From: Odobenus rosmarus divergens
Lineage: Eukaryota > Chordata > Mammalia > Carnivora > Odobenidae
DNA length: 64,000 bases
Reading direction: 5' to 3'
NCBI RefSeq assembly: GCF_000321225.1
Contig: NW_004450941.1
Span: 307,840 to 371,839 of the forward strand
The position numbers and the translations under genes are program-made. Positions 54,966 through 64,000 of this stretch are shown one piece after another; position 1 is the stretch's first letter, and every line of letters starts with the position of its first letter. The notes under the pieces were generated by a model that saw nothing but the letters and a program-made list of their open reading frames with translations, did no database searches and was not told the DNA's origin.

Positions 54966-55004
54966 GTTTTTTGTTTTTGTTTTTGTTTTTGTTTTTGTTT
55001 TTAC
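54966..55004. repeat. (GTTTTT)n repeat
   Basis: Six near-perfect GTTTTT units directly after the SINE head. Confidence 0.93.
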
Positions 55005-56560
55005 CTCCTTTATACTAAAATCACATTCATTAGTCAGATTTATGAAATGCCATAGCACCTAACAGAATACCTATTGCTCAGTAAGGTTGCTTTTTAAATA
55101 TCTAACTGCTAATGGATTACCAAGGATGAGTACATTTATAACATAAACTGAAGGTTAACGTGGAGTGTGTCAGAACTGAGAAATTTGTAAAGGAATCTTG
55201 CTTAAATGCTATGTCACCAGTAAACGAAGGCCAGTTTCCTACATCATTCCTCCCACATTTCCACTAATAAGGATTAGCCTGCTTTCTGTTTATTGGCAGT
55301 GCCTCCAAGACTGCCTTTCCTGTCTATGTTAAGCATGGTTACCTGAAAAAAAAATGTGTTCCCTGGTTGGGGGATCAAGGATGAGAGAGAATAGTTTATC
55401 CTGGTCGAATGCAGCTCTAGGAGTTTATGAGGGGAAGATTAGATACATAGATACAGAGAAAAAGGGAGTTGCATGTTTCTACTCAGCAGGCTGATAATGT
55501 TAGGGCACAACCACACAAGTTGTCTTTATGGAGATTTAGCAACTAAACCCAATGGGATTCTATCCTATATCAATATCTACCACTGCATTATCCAGGTATA
55601 TGCAGTTGAATTAGACACATAAGTTGGAGCTCTGTATCTACCATCTGAACCTTGACTGACTAATTTTACAAAGTTTCTGAGAAACTTTGGGTAAAGCACT
55701 TTAGACATTAACTTGGAGAGCACAGAATTTCGAAGTGCAGTCTACTTATTAACATAGCTCATCCAACTTTGTGAAAGGGTGGGGTAAAATCACCTGAGAA
55801 TTGAATCTCTCTTCAGATTTCAGTCATAACTAGCTTTGAAGCCTCTCCCTCCACTCACTGGATAGGCAGGCCTGAGAGGGGACAGTGCTCACTGCACATA
55901 CAAATAGCAGATCACTATGTATGTCTACGAAGAGGAGAGTCTACCTGTACAAATCATACCCATGTTGTGGTAGAGACAGGCAACAATGCAGGTCTCTGAC
56001 CCCATTCCCAATGTGGTCCCCCAAAACTCACAAATCCTGAAAGGGAATCTTCTAGAGTTCAATGTGCCAAAGGACAGGGTCTGGCTCAATTTAATTATCT
56101 TCTTTGCTTCGCATTTGGTATTGCATACACAGTTGAAAACAAAAGAGATGGTGTAAAACAGAGTATCTGTTAAAGGACAGTCCTGCTCATTAAGGCAAAA
56201 TCTAAGAAATAACTGAGCATCCTGACCTGAGGGGCTACAAACACAATGGTGTTTATATCCTACCACCGTCAGAACTTCCTAGCCCAGGCTGTCTCCAAAA
56301 TGTATTGTTTCCAAGGCAGTGTTGTAGCAAGGCATTTGGAACTTGAAAAATTCAAGGGAGTTTTATCCACATAAATAATTTTTTCCAAGAGTTGAAAGTA
56401 AATGCAAGGAGCTCGGAAATATCCTTCACAAATACAACTGTGTTGATAGGGATTTAGAAGAGTTTTGAAGTTGTCTTTGTCTTATGAGGGAAAGTGGGTT
56501 GAGGGAGGTGTAGGGGGCAACTCATGATGATGATAATTCCTAAAACTGCTCTCCAAAAAG
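55005..56560. other. Repeat-poor island of about 1.55 kb
   Basis: No SINE, LINE or LTR landmarks. The 113-codon minus-strand frame (55925-56266) has many Cys but no spacing that fits a known domain, and no clear splice sites; it is not called as a gene. A search against other carnivores and human would show whether part is conserved. Confidence 0.5.
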
Positions 56561-56690
56561 GTAGCCACTAGAAACATACGGCTATTTAAATAAAAATTTT
56601 CCTCCCTCTCACTAGCCCCATTTCCAGTTCTCACTAGCCACATCAGGATAGTGGCTACCATATTGGACAGAACAGATAAAGAACTTTTCC
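56560..56690. mobile_element. Old DNA-transposon-like fragment
   Basis: aaggtagccactagaaacat, ctcactagccacatcaggat and gtggctaccatattggacag match the family seen at 35755-35955 (CACATGTGGCTA core, ..ACCATATTGGACAG end). Confidence 0.5.
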
Positions 56691-56829
56691 ATCGGCTCAG
56701 AAAGTCATACTGGACAAATCTAAACCTCTATGGCAGTCTACACTGAGGTTCACAATATCCAATGTTTAGAGGGTCCTAAATTACATTTTCTTTTGTGTAT
56801 TTCTTACTGTCAAATTTTTAACTAGCTTT

Positions 56830-57010
56830 CAGGACTTAGCTCTAATGCTGCCTCCTTTTAGGAACATTCCCTGACCTTCCTGGTCAGAATTGAGAATATG
56901 TATACAATGACATTTTAGAATTTGTTCAATTCTGCTCTGTACTATAATTGGTTATGCAGATGTCTGTCACCTCTACTATGAACAGAGAGCTCCTTGAGCA
57001 AGATCCTTAT
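56830..57010 (+). mobile_element. L2 3' part, plus, interrupted by L1
   Basis: cattccctgaccttcctggt and gagagctccttgagcaagat are sense L2 3'-end landmarks. The L2 continues after the L1 at 60489 (caagaaccttattctttaag). Confidence 0.6.
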
Positions 57011-57189
57011 TTTTTTCAGCTTTATTGAGGTACAATTGACAAATAAGTATTGTATATATTTAAGGTATACAAAGTGATGACTTAATATACCTACCTATAC
57101 ATCGTAAAATGCTTTTCACAATCCAGCTAATACATCCATCACTTCACAGACATTTTTTTTTGGTGAGAATACTTAAGATCTACTATTTT

Positions 57190-58486
57190 AGGGCCAGTCC
57201 AAGGTAGCAGCTTAGGAAGATCCTGAATTCACTTCCACCTATGGACATACCAAATCTACAGCTACATATGGAACAATTCCTTCTGAAAAAGACCTGAAAA
57301 CTAGCTGAACACCTTCTTCACAACAAACAATAAAAGGGCTACGTGGAGAGAGGTAGGAGAGGCAGAGACACAGTCTCTCCAAAAAACCCACCCCAGCATG
57401 GTGACCTACAATGGCGGGGGGGAATCTCACAGATCCAAAACTTCTCTATGAGGAGTGGGGGCTTTGTGCCCCACATCACGCACGCAAACCCTTGGGACCT
57501 ACACCAGAGAGACAAGCCCCCAAAACATCTGTCTTTGAAAACCAGGAGGACTTAAGTCCAGGAGACCCAAAGGACCACAGAGAACTGAGATACTGCTCTT
57601 AAAGGGCTTGTGTACAGACTCACTTGCCCTGGAGCCCAGCACAAAAGCAGCACTTTGAAAAGTTCCCAGGCACTCTGTAAAGGAGAATTATTTGCTAATC
57701 TTAGTTCCTGCCAGAGGGGACCTGTTGGGACTCTCTCCAGGGATGGAGGCCCTGGTAGGTGCCATTTTTGCACTCCCTCCATCTTGCTAGATCTAGTGCT
57801 AGTGAGTGGGTGCAGGCTCTGCACCCTCCTGCTGTCTTGCTACACCCTTCCAGTACTTCCCAGAAAGGAGTTTACATACTCTTGTCCATCAATGAATGAA
57901 TGAATATAGATGAGGGGTGTGTGTGTGTGTACACACACACACACACACACAATGTAAGACTAGTCAGCCATAAAAAGAAATAAGATCTTGCCATTTGTGA
58001 CAACATGGATGGACCTTGAGGACATTATGCTAAGTGAAATTCAGTCAGAGAAAGACAAATACTGTATGATATCATATGTGGAATCTAAAAAAAACAAATG
58101 AATAAATAAAACTCAGATACAGAGAACAGAATGATAGTTGTCAGAGGGGAGGGGGATCGCGGGTGGGTGAAATGCATGAAGGGGGTCAAGAGGTACAAAC
58201 TTCTAGGTATAAAATAAGTAAGTTATGAGGATGTAATGTAAGCATGTCACGATAGTCAATAATACTGTAATGCATATTTGAAAGTTGCTGAGGGAGTAAA
58301 TCTTGAAAGTTCTTATCACACAAAAGAATTTCATTTTGTAACTTTGTATGATGACGGATGTTAGCTAGACTTCTTGTGGTCATCATTTTGCAGTGTATAC
58401 AAATATCAGATCATTATGTTGTACACCTTAAACTAATATAATGTCAGTTAGACCTCAATGAAGAAAGAGATACTGAGGAAAATGAA
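57190..58486 (+). mobile_element. LINE-1 5'UTR fused to 3' end, plus, nested
   Basis: Starts with an L1 5' end (gggccagtccaaggtagcag) and runs through about 0.67 kb of 5'UTR (ggaacaattccttctgaaaa, caatggcggggg, cagggatggaggccctggta). At about 57870 it switches to the ORF2 end/3'UTR (tgtccatcaatgaatgaatg, agtcagccataaaaagaaat, ttgtacaccttaaactaata), with the 3' end at about 58475. Flanked by aagatctactatttta (57175) and aagatctattcta (58486), a diverged TSD from the host L1 3'UTR. Confidence 0.75.
57917..57951. repeat. (GT)n(AC)n palindromic microsatellite
   Basis: Seven GT units followed at once by ten or eleven AC units. The two halves are complementary and can fold into a hairpin; it sits inside the nested L1. 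Confidence 0.95.
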
Positions 58487-58544
58487 AGATCTATTCTAGC
58501 AAATAGCAGTTATATAATACAGTATTATTTTTTTAAAGATCATT

Positions 58545-58728
58545 TTATTTTTTTAAAAAAGGTTTTATTTATTTATTTGAGAGAGAGCATAAGCCAGGGG
58601 GAGAGGCAGAGGGAGAAGCAGACTCACCGCTGAGCAAGGAACCTGATTCGGGGCTCGATCCCAGGACCCTGGGATCATGACCTGAGCCGAAGGCAGACAT
58701 TTAACCGACTGAACCACCCAGGAGCCCT
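58545..58728 (-). mobile_element. CAN-SINE, minus, inside host L1
   Basis: Tail side aaaaggttttatttatttat; reversed head cacccaggagccct. Confidence 0.95.
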
Positions 58729-58940
58729 GGAAATTTGTATTCTTTGACCAACATGTCCACATATACCCCACCACCTAGTTCCTGGCAATCACCATTCTGC
58801 TCTGTTTCTGTATTTGACTATTGTAGATTCCATAAATAGGTGAGATCATGTGATATTTGTCTTTCTGTGCCTGGCTTATTTTACCTGGCATAATAGTCTC
58901 CCTGTTCATCTATGTTATCGTAGATGGCAGGATTTCCTTC

Positions 58941-59147
58941 CTTTTTTTTTTTTTTTTAAGATTTTATTTATTTATTTAAGAGAGAGAGAAAGAGACGGAG
59001 TACAAGCAGGTGGAGGGGCAGAGGGAGAGGGAGAAGCAGACTCCCTACTGAGCAGGGAGCCTGACACGGGACTCAGTCCCAGGACCCTGGGATCATGACC
59101 TGAGCCGAAGGCAGATGCTAAACCAACTGAGCCACCCAGGTGCCCTC
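58941..59147 (-). mobile_element. CAN-SINE, minus, inside host L1
   Basis: Complete copy with a long poly-T. The outer repeat aggatttccttc occurs at 58929 and again at 59192, beyond an extra SINE scrap. Confidence 0.95.
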
Positions 59148-59190
59148 CACCTTTTTAAAAATATTTTATTTATGTATTTGAGAGAGACAA
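59148..59190 (-). mobile_element. CAN-SINE tail fragment, minus
   Basis: tttttaaaaatattttattt and tgtatttgagagagaca: only the tail end of a 5'-truncated SINE. It shares the outer TSD with the complete SINE that landed in its poly-T. Confidence 0.8.
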
Positions 59191-60488
59191 AAGGATTTCC
59201 TTCTTTTCTATGGTCAAATAATATATGTGTTCTCTTGCATCTCATTGAGCTTCTTTGAGATAATTATTTTGAATTATTTGTCAGGCAATTCATAAATCTC
59301 CACTTTTTGTGGTTGGTTGCTGAGAATTTATTAGTTTCCTTTGGTGATGTCACCTTTCCCTGCTTCTGTGTGATCCTCGTAGCCTTGTATTGGGATCTGA
59401 GCACTTGATGGGTAAACACCTCTTGCAGTCTTTACGGACTGGTTTCAGGAGGTAGAGACTTTGTCATGTCGGGTTCCCGGACTGATGGGATTATCTCTGG
59501 CATCATAGTTCAGCAGGGTCTGGCTGGGTAATGTGGTTGCTGCTGGGTCTACAGTGGGGTCCGTGTTTGTCAAGCCTGTTACCAGGGGCTTGGGTGGGCA
59601 TGGATCCTTGTGGTCCCTGAGTGAATAGGACTGCCTCCAGGACCTTTGTCAGTAGGGCTGGCAGTGGAACAGAGGTCCACATCAGGGGCTGAGGCTCGCA
59701 GGCCTCTTACCAGGTGTGCAGATGTGGATGTGTCTGACTCCTGCCAGGTCTCTGGGAGGGCTGCGTCTGGGCCACTGGACAGGTCCCTGCGTGGATAGGA
59801 CTGCTTCTAGACTGTAGATGAGAGGGACTGGGGTGAGTTACAGGGCCACTTCAGGATCCTCAGTGGGATCGAAGTTGGTAGGCCTGTCTCCAGGGACAAG
59901 GATGTCTTCTGCTGAGTCCCTGTGTGGGAAAGCCTTTTCCTGTACCCCAGCTGGGAGGGGCTGGAGCTAAGTTACAGGGACATTACAACTGGTTACAGTT
60001 GGACCAGTACAGCAGACCTGCCTCTGGGGGCACAGATGCGTGTTTATCCTGGTAGGGTCCTGGGCTGACAAGACTACTTTCAAACTATGGCTGGGACAGG
60101 GCTAGAACTGAAATGCTGGGCTGCTTCGATATCCACAGTAAAATTAAGTTGGCAGGCCTGTTACCCTCCTTCTAGGTCCCCTAGTGGATGGTACTGATAG
60201 CAGGACTAAGGTCAAATGTAGCTGAAGCCAAACCCAAAGGCAGATGGGTCTGTTACTGGTTCTGTAGCTTGGGACCACATTGGGTGAACCGGCTACCTGG
60301 GTGTGGGCCTGCCTTCTCAAAATGGCCCTGCTCAGTCTTGGGCTCCACTGGTGTTTTGTATCCTCCTATCCGGTTCCTAAAGCTCCCACAAAGATACTTT
60401 TTTCTGTGGATGGCTGCCAAGTTATTGTTGCTGTAGTGAGGGACAGAGGTGGGGAATCTCCTATTCTACCATCTTGCTGATAACACTC

Positions 60489-60520
60489 CAAGAACCTTAT
60501 TCTTTAAGAGCGTCTTGTGT
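60489..60520 (+). mobile_element. L2 remainder after the L1
   Basis: Short continuation of the L2 3' end whose other part is at 56830-57010; the first 12 bases are the TSD copy. Confidence 0.45.
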
Positions 60521-60549
60521 ATACACACACACACACACACACACACACA
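60521..60549. repeat. (AC)n microsatellite
   Basis: About 13 uninterrupted AC units. Confidence 0.95.
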
Positions 60550-60568
60550 GAAGTTACAATATTTAAAT

Positions 60569-60972
60569 CAGTGGTTCTCTTATTTTAGCATGAATAAGAA
60601 TCAGAAAGCCTGTTAAAACACAGATTTCTGCTTCTCATCCCCAACTCCAGATTTTTTTAAAGATGTTTTTATTTAGTTTAGAGAGTGCGTGTGTGCGCAT
60701 GAGTGAGGGGAGGGGAAGAGGGAGAGAATATTCAAGCAAACTCCACTCTGAGCACGGAGCCTAAAGCAGGCCTCACTTCCACGACCCATGAGATCATGAC
60801 CTGAGCTGAAACCAAGAGTCAACCCTCAACTGACTGAGCCACCCGGGCGCCACCCCCCCAACTCCAGATTTTCTGATGTAGGTCTGGAGTAAGTCCCTTG
60901 AATGTGAATTTCTAACAAGTTCAGGGGTGCTACTGATCCTACTGATCCAGGGACCACACTTTGAGAACCATC
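60569..60972 (+). mobile_element. hAT nonautonomous element (MER5-like), split by a SINE
   Basis: The left terminal repeat cagtggttctc (60569) pairs with gagaaccatc (60963). Interior landmarks are aagcctgttaaaacacagat, ccaactccagattttctgat and ttctaacaagttcaggggtg. The family is a mammalian Charlie-derived MITE. Confidence 0.75.
60657..60858 (-). mobile_element. CAN-SINE, minus, inside hAT element
   Basis: Older subtype with reversed head cacccgggcgccacccccc. TSD caactccagatttt at 60642 and 60859. Confidence 0.96.
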
Positions 60973-60974
60973 AG

Positions 60975-61729
60975 CTTAGATCACTCTTCTAATCCCCAGG
61001 CATTGCAACCCAGAAGTGTTCTCTAAATATTAGCCCTGAGCTGTAGCTTTAAAATTGCTAGCTCTTTCACTCATTTGGGATGATGAACAAAAGACTTTAG
61101 GAATTTTTTTTTACTAACTGTTTGATGAAGAAAAGCACTGCTGAGTCTTGGGGACAGAAAAGCTGGCTAGAGGAAATGACTCCTTACAAACCTAAACCTA
61201 GTTCAAATTGGAGAGTCCTATGTAGATTGGATAGGATTTCTTTGCTTCCAACATTTAACTTAAACCACTTACTTAATGCAAATCCTAAATTGGTCAAGCT
61301 CTGACTTGCTTTGAAGTAACCCTTCCTTACAAACAGTAAATTGTTGGTGTCTGGCTTCAGCATATAACACAGCAGATCAAAACTTCTGCATAAATCGGAG
61401 GAGACTCATACCAATATTCACATAAGAATTAGCAGAGTAAAAATAAAAGCCAAGTACTTCATTGAGTTACGTGTCACTTTTTTGAGTTTCAACCTTTGAA
61501 AACTCTTCCAAACCATGATAACCGAGAAAGTGTGGCATGCAACACCACCACAGCATTGTGCACAACTGATTACTCTATCATCTAAGGGGTTAGCAGTCTC
61601 CATTATCGTATTGCAGATTTGACTGATTATTTTTACTTAATTGGCTAAATTCATCAATGGCTTGGTATTTACACACAATTGGTTAAGCAAGTGCATATGA
61701 AAATAATGGAGAGAGGGGAAGGACTTCTT
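60975..61729. other. Unique-looking DNA
   Basis: About 750 bases with no recognised element; 60-codon frames on either strand are not credible. Confidence 0.4.
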
Positions 61730-61965
61730 GCTGAGCAACTTATATTTAATCAAGCACAATCCTCTAGACAATTCATATCTATCAACTCATGACCCTCATG
61801 AATTTGCATGGTTGGGATTATTATCCTTTCATCACATGAAAAAACAGAAACTCTGATGTATTACATAATTAGATCATGTTTATACAGCTAGTAAGTGCTA
61901 TAGCATTAAGTGAGGCGAGGTTTCTTCAATGCCAAATCCCTTGATCTTTCCTCTCTATTGACATC
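61730..61965 (-). mobile_element. MIR, minus, diverged
   Basis: gattattatcctttcatcac, atgaaaaaacagaaactctg and tacagctagtaagtgctata read as the reversed MIR core. Confidence 0.6.
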
Positions 61966-61969
61966 TCTA

Positions 61970-62773
61970 CAATGTATTCAGTAGAATGGGTGTTAAGGAT
62001 AGGGAAAAGGTTTGTTGGCCAAACAAGTTTTGAAAGTGTTGTATATTATGACCCCCCCTTTTTTTTAGATTCTTCATGCTCATGTATTTTAAACATCCTG
62101 AAAAGGACTTTCAGTAAAGAAACCGTATAGCCAGGAGTTTCCCAAACTTAATTGATAATGGAATCTTTATTCCAAAGAAAATGTTTTAAGAAATGCTATT
62201 TCGTGCTAGCCTACCTACCTAAGGATAGAACAAATATTTATTTTTAACTCCAATTTCCCAAATGAGTGTCGGAAGTAGTTGATGGAGAAAGTTCCCTACT
62301 GCTCATTCCCCAATTCCTTCCGCAGTGAATACAGATCTTCACTTAGATTCAGGAGCAGAGAACTGGACTCTACCAGTTGGCAGGATTACTGTGTTAACAG
62401 TTGATGGATATGTTTCACCTATTCTCTTTCTAAAGCTACCTTCCTTATGTCTGAAGTGTTATAATAGACTAGAGCCTTCTCTCCTACTAGACCACTCCGG
62501 CTATCTTGTTCTCTCTTCTCTCTTTGCTGTGCTAGGCTTTGATAAGACCGCAGAATATGAATTTGGACTTAAATCACGTTCCTGCAACTCCCTGCATTGG
62601 GGTTTGGATAAAAGCCAGGCTCACATTACACTGGTAGCTTACTTTCCTTTGCCACTGAATCTGGTACTTGGGTTTCTGTCAGGGAGCCTGTGGGACAGGG
62701 GTGGTTATGGTGGGGTATTGAATTTTAATATTCCTAGGTCCTTAAAATTGTCAAAAGCTCTTCTCTCTCTCTC
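61970..62773. other. Unique-looking DNA with a 157-codon open frame
   Basis: The plus-strand frame 62325-62798 is the longest in a repeat-free part of the window. It ends inside the next SINE, shows no domain or motif, and has a leucine/serine-rich composition typical of chance frames. No exon is called. Confidence 0.4.
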
Positions 62774-62956
62774 TTTTTTAAAGATTTTATTTATTTGAGA
62801 GAAAGAGAGCACGAAAGGGGGAAGAAGCAGAGGGAGAGGGAGAAGCAAACTCTCCGCTGAGCGCAGAGCCCAGACAAGGGGCCCCATCCCAGGACCCTGA
62901 GATCATGACCTGAGCCAAAGTCAGATGCTTAAGCGGCTGAGTCACCCAGGCACCCC
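62774..62956 (-). mobile_element. CAN-SINE, minus
   Basis: Tail side tttttaaagattttatttat with a CT-rich flank; reversed head cacccaggcacccc. TSD not clear. Confidence 0.95.
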
Positions 62957-62959
62957 AAA

Positions 62960-63289
62960 ACTATTATCTTTTACACGGTTTTATTTTGCATTTTAACCAA
63001 TGTCTGTGGGAGCTTAAAAAGTCTTTCCAGATATTTCTACAATTTGCAGCGTATAGGGGAATAAAAAGAAAAAAAAACATTCAACTTCTTAAATTACTAA
63101 TATGCTTTTGTTCATTTTATATTATTTTATTACTTATTTATATTATTACTTATATGTAATTATACACATGTAGAGAGAGAGAGACAGCACATGCGCATCT
63201 ATGAAGTACTGTATTGGGTATAGAATATAAAATAGCAGTACCCTTGTCCTCTAAGAGTTTATGTCCACAACGTCAGATAATTATATGCC
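62960..63289. other. Unique-looking AT-rich DNA
   Basis: No element recognised. A short (GA)n run lies at about 63172-63185. Confidence 0.4.
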
Positions 63290-63475
63290 CTAGTACAAAC
63301 AGCCAACCTTTAGTCATGCAGGCCTAATTCAGGCATTTCTCCATTATATGACCTTGGGAATATTACCTAACCTTTCAGAGCCTTGGTATCCTCTTCAGCA
63401 GGGGTAAGGTTTAACACTTCACAGGGTCATTGCGAGAATTAAATGGGGTGGTATCTTTTGTGCTTTGCAGACAGA
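63290..63475 (+). mobile_element. MIR, plus
   Basis: tatatgaccttgggaatatt, ctttcagagccttggtatcc and cacagggtcattgcgagaat are MIR core and 3' landmarks in order. Confidence 0.7.
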
Positions 63476-63479
63476 AATA

Positions 63480-64000
63480 TGTATACCCCATGGGTGTGAA
63501 GCAAAAAGCCAAAGGATAACACACTGGGGGCAAATGTCTCCCTGTGGAGTCAAGTTTACTTGAAAATTGGAGGAAATAATTTTTCGAATAAAACAAACAT
63601 GAATATATTAAGAAGTAGAAAGAAGAATCCATGTGAGTGTTTAGGGGCCCATGTGGGAAGCTTCAATCACATTCTATTCTTGTAGTGGGCTGCTTCAGGA
63701 GACAACACCAGGAGCCCTGGAGGGATGTGCCTTCACTCATCTCTGCTCTGGGGGAATTTCAGTGGGGGAAAATTCTGAAATGCAATGAAATCTGTGAAAA
63801 TTTTCTGAATCTGTAAGCACTTAGCAATGTTGTAATTACTCATATTCAGGGAGTATGGGAAAGTGAGGGAAATAAATGCAAAAGGAGACTCCAGGGGCAT
63901 AGAGGAGAGGATGGAGGAAAGCAGTAGTGCGACCACAGGCTGCCCACAGCAGAGTTCACAGGAGATTGCTCTTGGGACAGTGGTAGGGGAGAGGTGTGTT
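63480..64000. other. Unique-looking DNA to window end
   Basis: No element or credible frame recognised. Confidence 0.4.

Larger units (their letters stand above)
57011..60488 (-). mobile_element. LINE-1 without ORF2, minus, flanked by TSD, hosting another L1
   Basis: The 3' end is at 57011 (ttttttcagctttattgagg). The 3'UTR continues at 58487-58940 and 59192-59225, where it meets reversed ORF1 N-terminal sequence (catctcattgagcttctttg, aattatttgtcaggcaattc). The reversed 5'UTR then runs to 60482, ending ctattctaccatcttgctga, the classic L1 5' start in reverse. ORF1's remainder and nearly all of ORF2 are missing. TSD caagatccttat (56999) / caagaaccttat (60489) brackets the whole. The 5'UTR part (59400-60180) has a loose repeating G-rich pattern. 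Confidence 0.75.

Noticed and set aside
59400..60180. Loosely repeating G-rich units, considered as a satellite or CRISPR-like array
   Set aside because: Units are irregular without constant repeat or spacer length, and the stretch fits an L1 5'UTR in reverse.
62325..62798. 157-codon plus-strand frame
   Set aside because: It ends within a SINE, has no domain, and composition is as expected for chance frames.
4135..62887. Many open frames on both strands contain a shared peptide like GAWVAQSVKHLPSAQVMIPGSWDR, suggesting a gene family
   Set aside because: They are translations of the CAN-SINE head and body in one frame. Every example coincides with a SINE, so the shared peptide reflects the repeat and not a protein.
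1..62956. tRNA-Lys-like A and B boxes at dozens of sites, possible tRNA genes
   Set aside because: Each belongs to a SINE head. The cloverleaf is not preserved, and SINE bodies and tails follow. No free-standing tRNA gene was seen.
1..64000. Bacterial-type systems (operons, CRISPR, phage, integrons)
   Set aside because: The sequence is a mammalian nuclear repeat landscape throughout; no compact coding organisation exists.

Overview
The window is nuclear DNA of a carnivoran mammal, most likely a non-dog caniform (bear, seal or mustelid type). This is inferred from about 56 copies of the tRNA-Lys-derived CAN-SINE, whose head reads like GGGGCGCCTGGGTGGCTCAG and whose tail is a CT-rich block followed by (AAATAAATA) and AATCTTT. 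The copies lie 28 on each strand, many with intact target-site duplications (TSDs). The head and body differ from the dog SINEC_Cf type. Carnivore-type LINE-1 3'UTRs and 5'UTRs support the placement. No protein-coding gene, exon, tRNA or rRNA gene can be supported. The window looks like intergenic DNA or the inside of a very long intron.

Layout. 1-4800: an L1 on the minus strand that keeps its 5'UTR and the start of ORF1 but lacks ORF2, with a second L1 nested in it. 4800-6540: L2 (minus). 7200-10200: L1 3'-end and 5'UTR pieces with SINEs. 10940-12590: the longest repeat-poor island on the left. 12590-20460: an old L1 and then a dense L2 block, including a near-full-length L2 (14825-19660) carrying six SINEs. 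20860-25480: two young L1 3'UTRs, one interrupted by a 325-N gap, plus an MLT1-like LTR. 25880-28200: a SINE cluster in and around MIRs. 28200-32850: mostly unique DNA with a striking short hairpin at 31299-31356. 32855-44575: a deep pile of L2, hAT transposon, L1 and SINE fragments with a second, 50-N gap. 44575-49900: unique or LTR-like DNA with SINEs. 49915-51860: an old L1 with a nested LTR-like element. 52600-54665: a MIR split twice by LTRs. 55005-56560: unique DNA. 56830-60520: L2, inside it an L1, inside that another L1. 60570-64000: a hAT element, MIRs and unique DNA.

The main theme is nested transposition. TSDs and interruptions let the order of events be read directly. Several L1 copies (477-3258, 57011-60488, 57190-58486, possibly 8600-10200) have 5'UTR or ORF1-start sequence joined almost directly to the ORF2 end or 3'UTR, which makes short L1s without ORF2. 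Family names come from recognising consensus sequences by eye. No database search was run, so subfamily labels and element edges are approximate.
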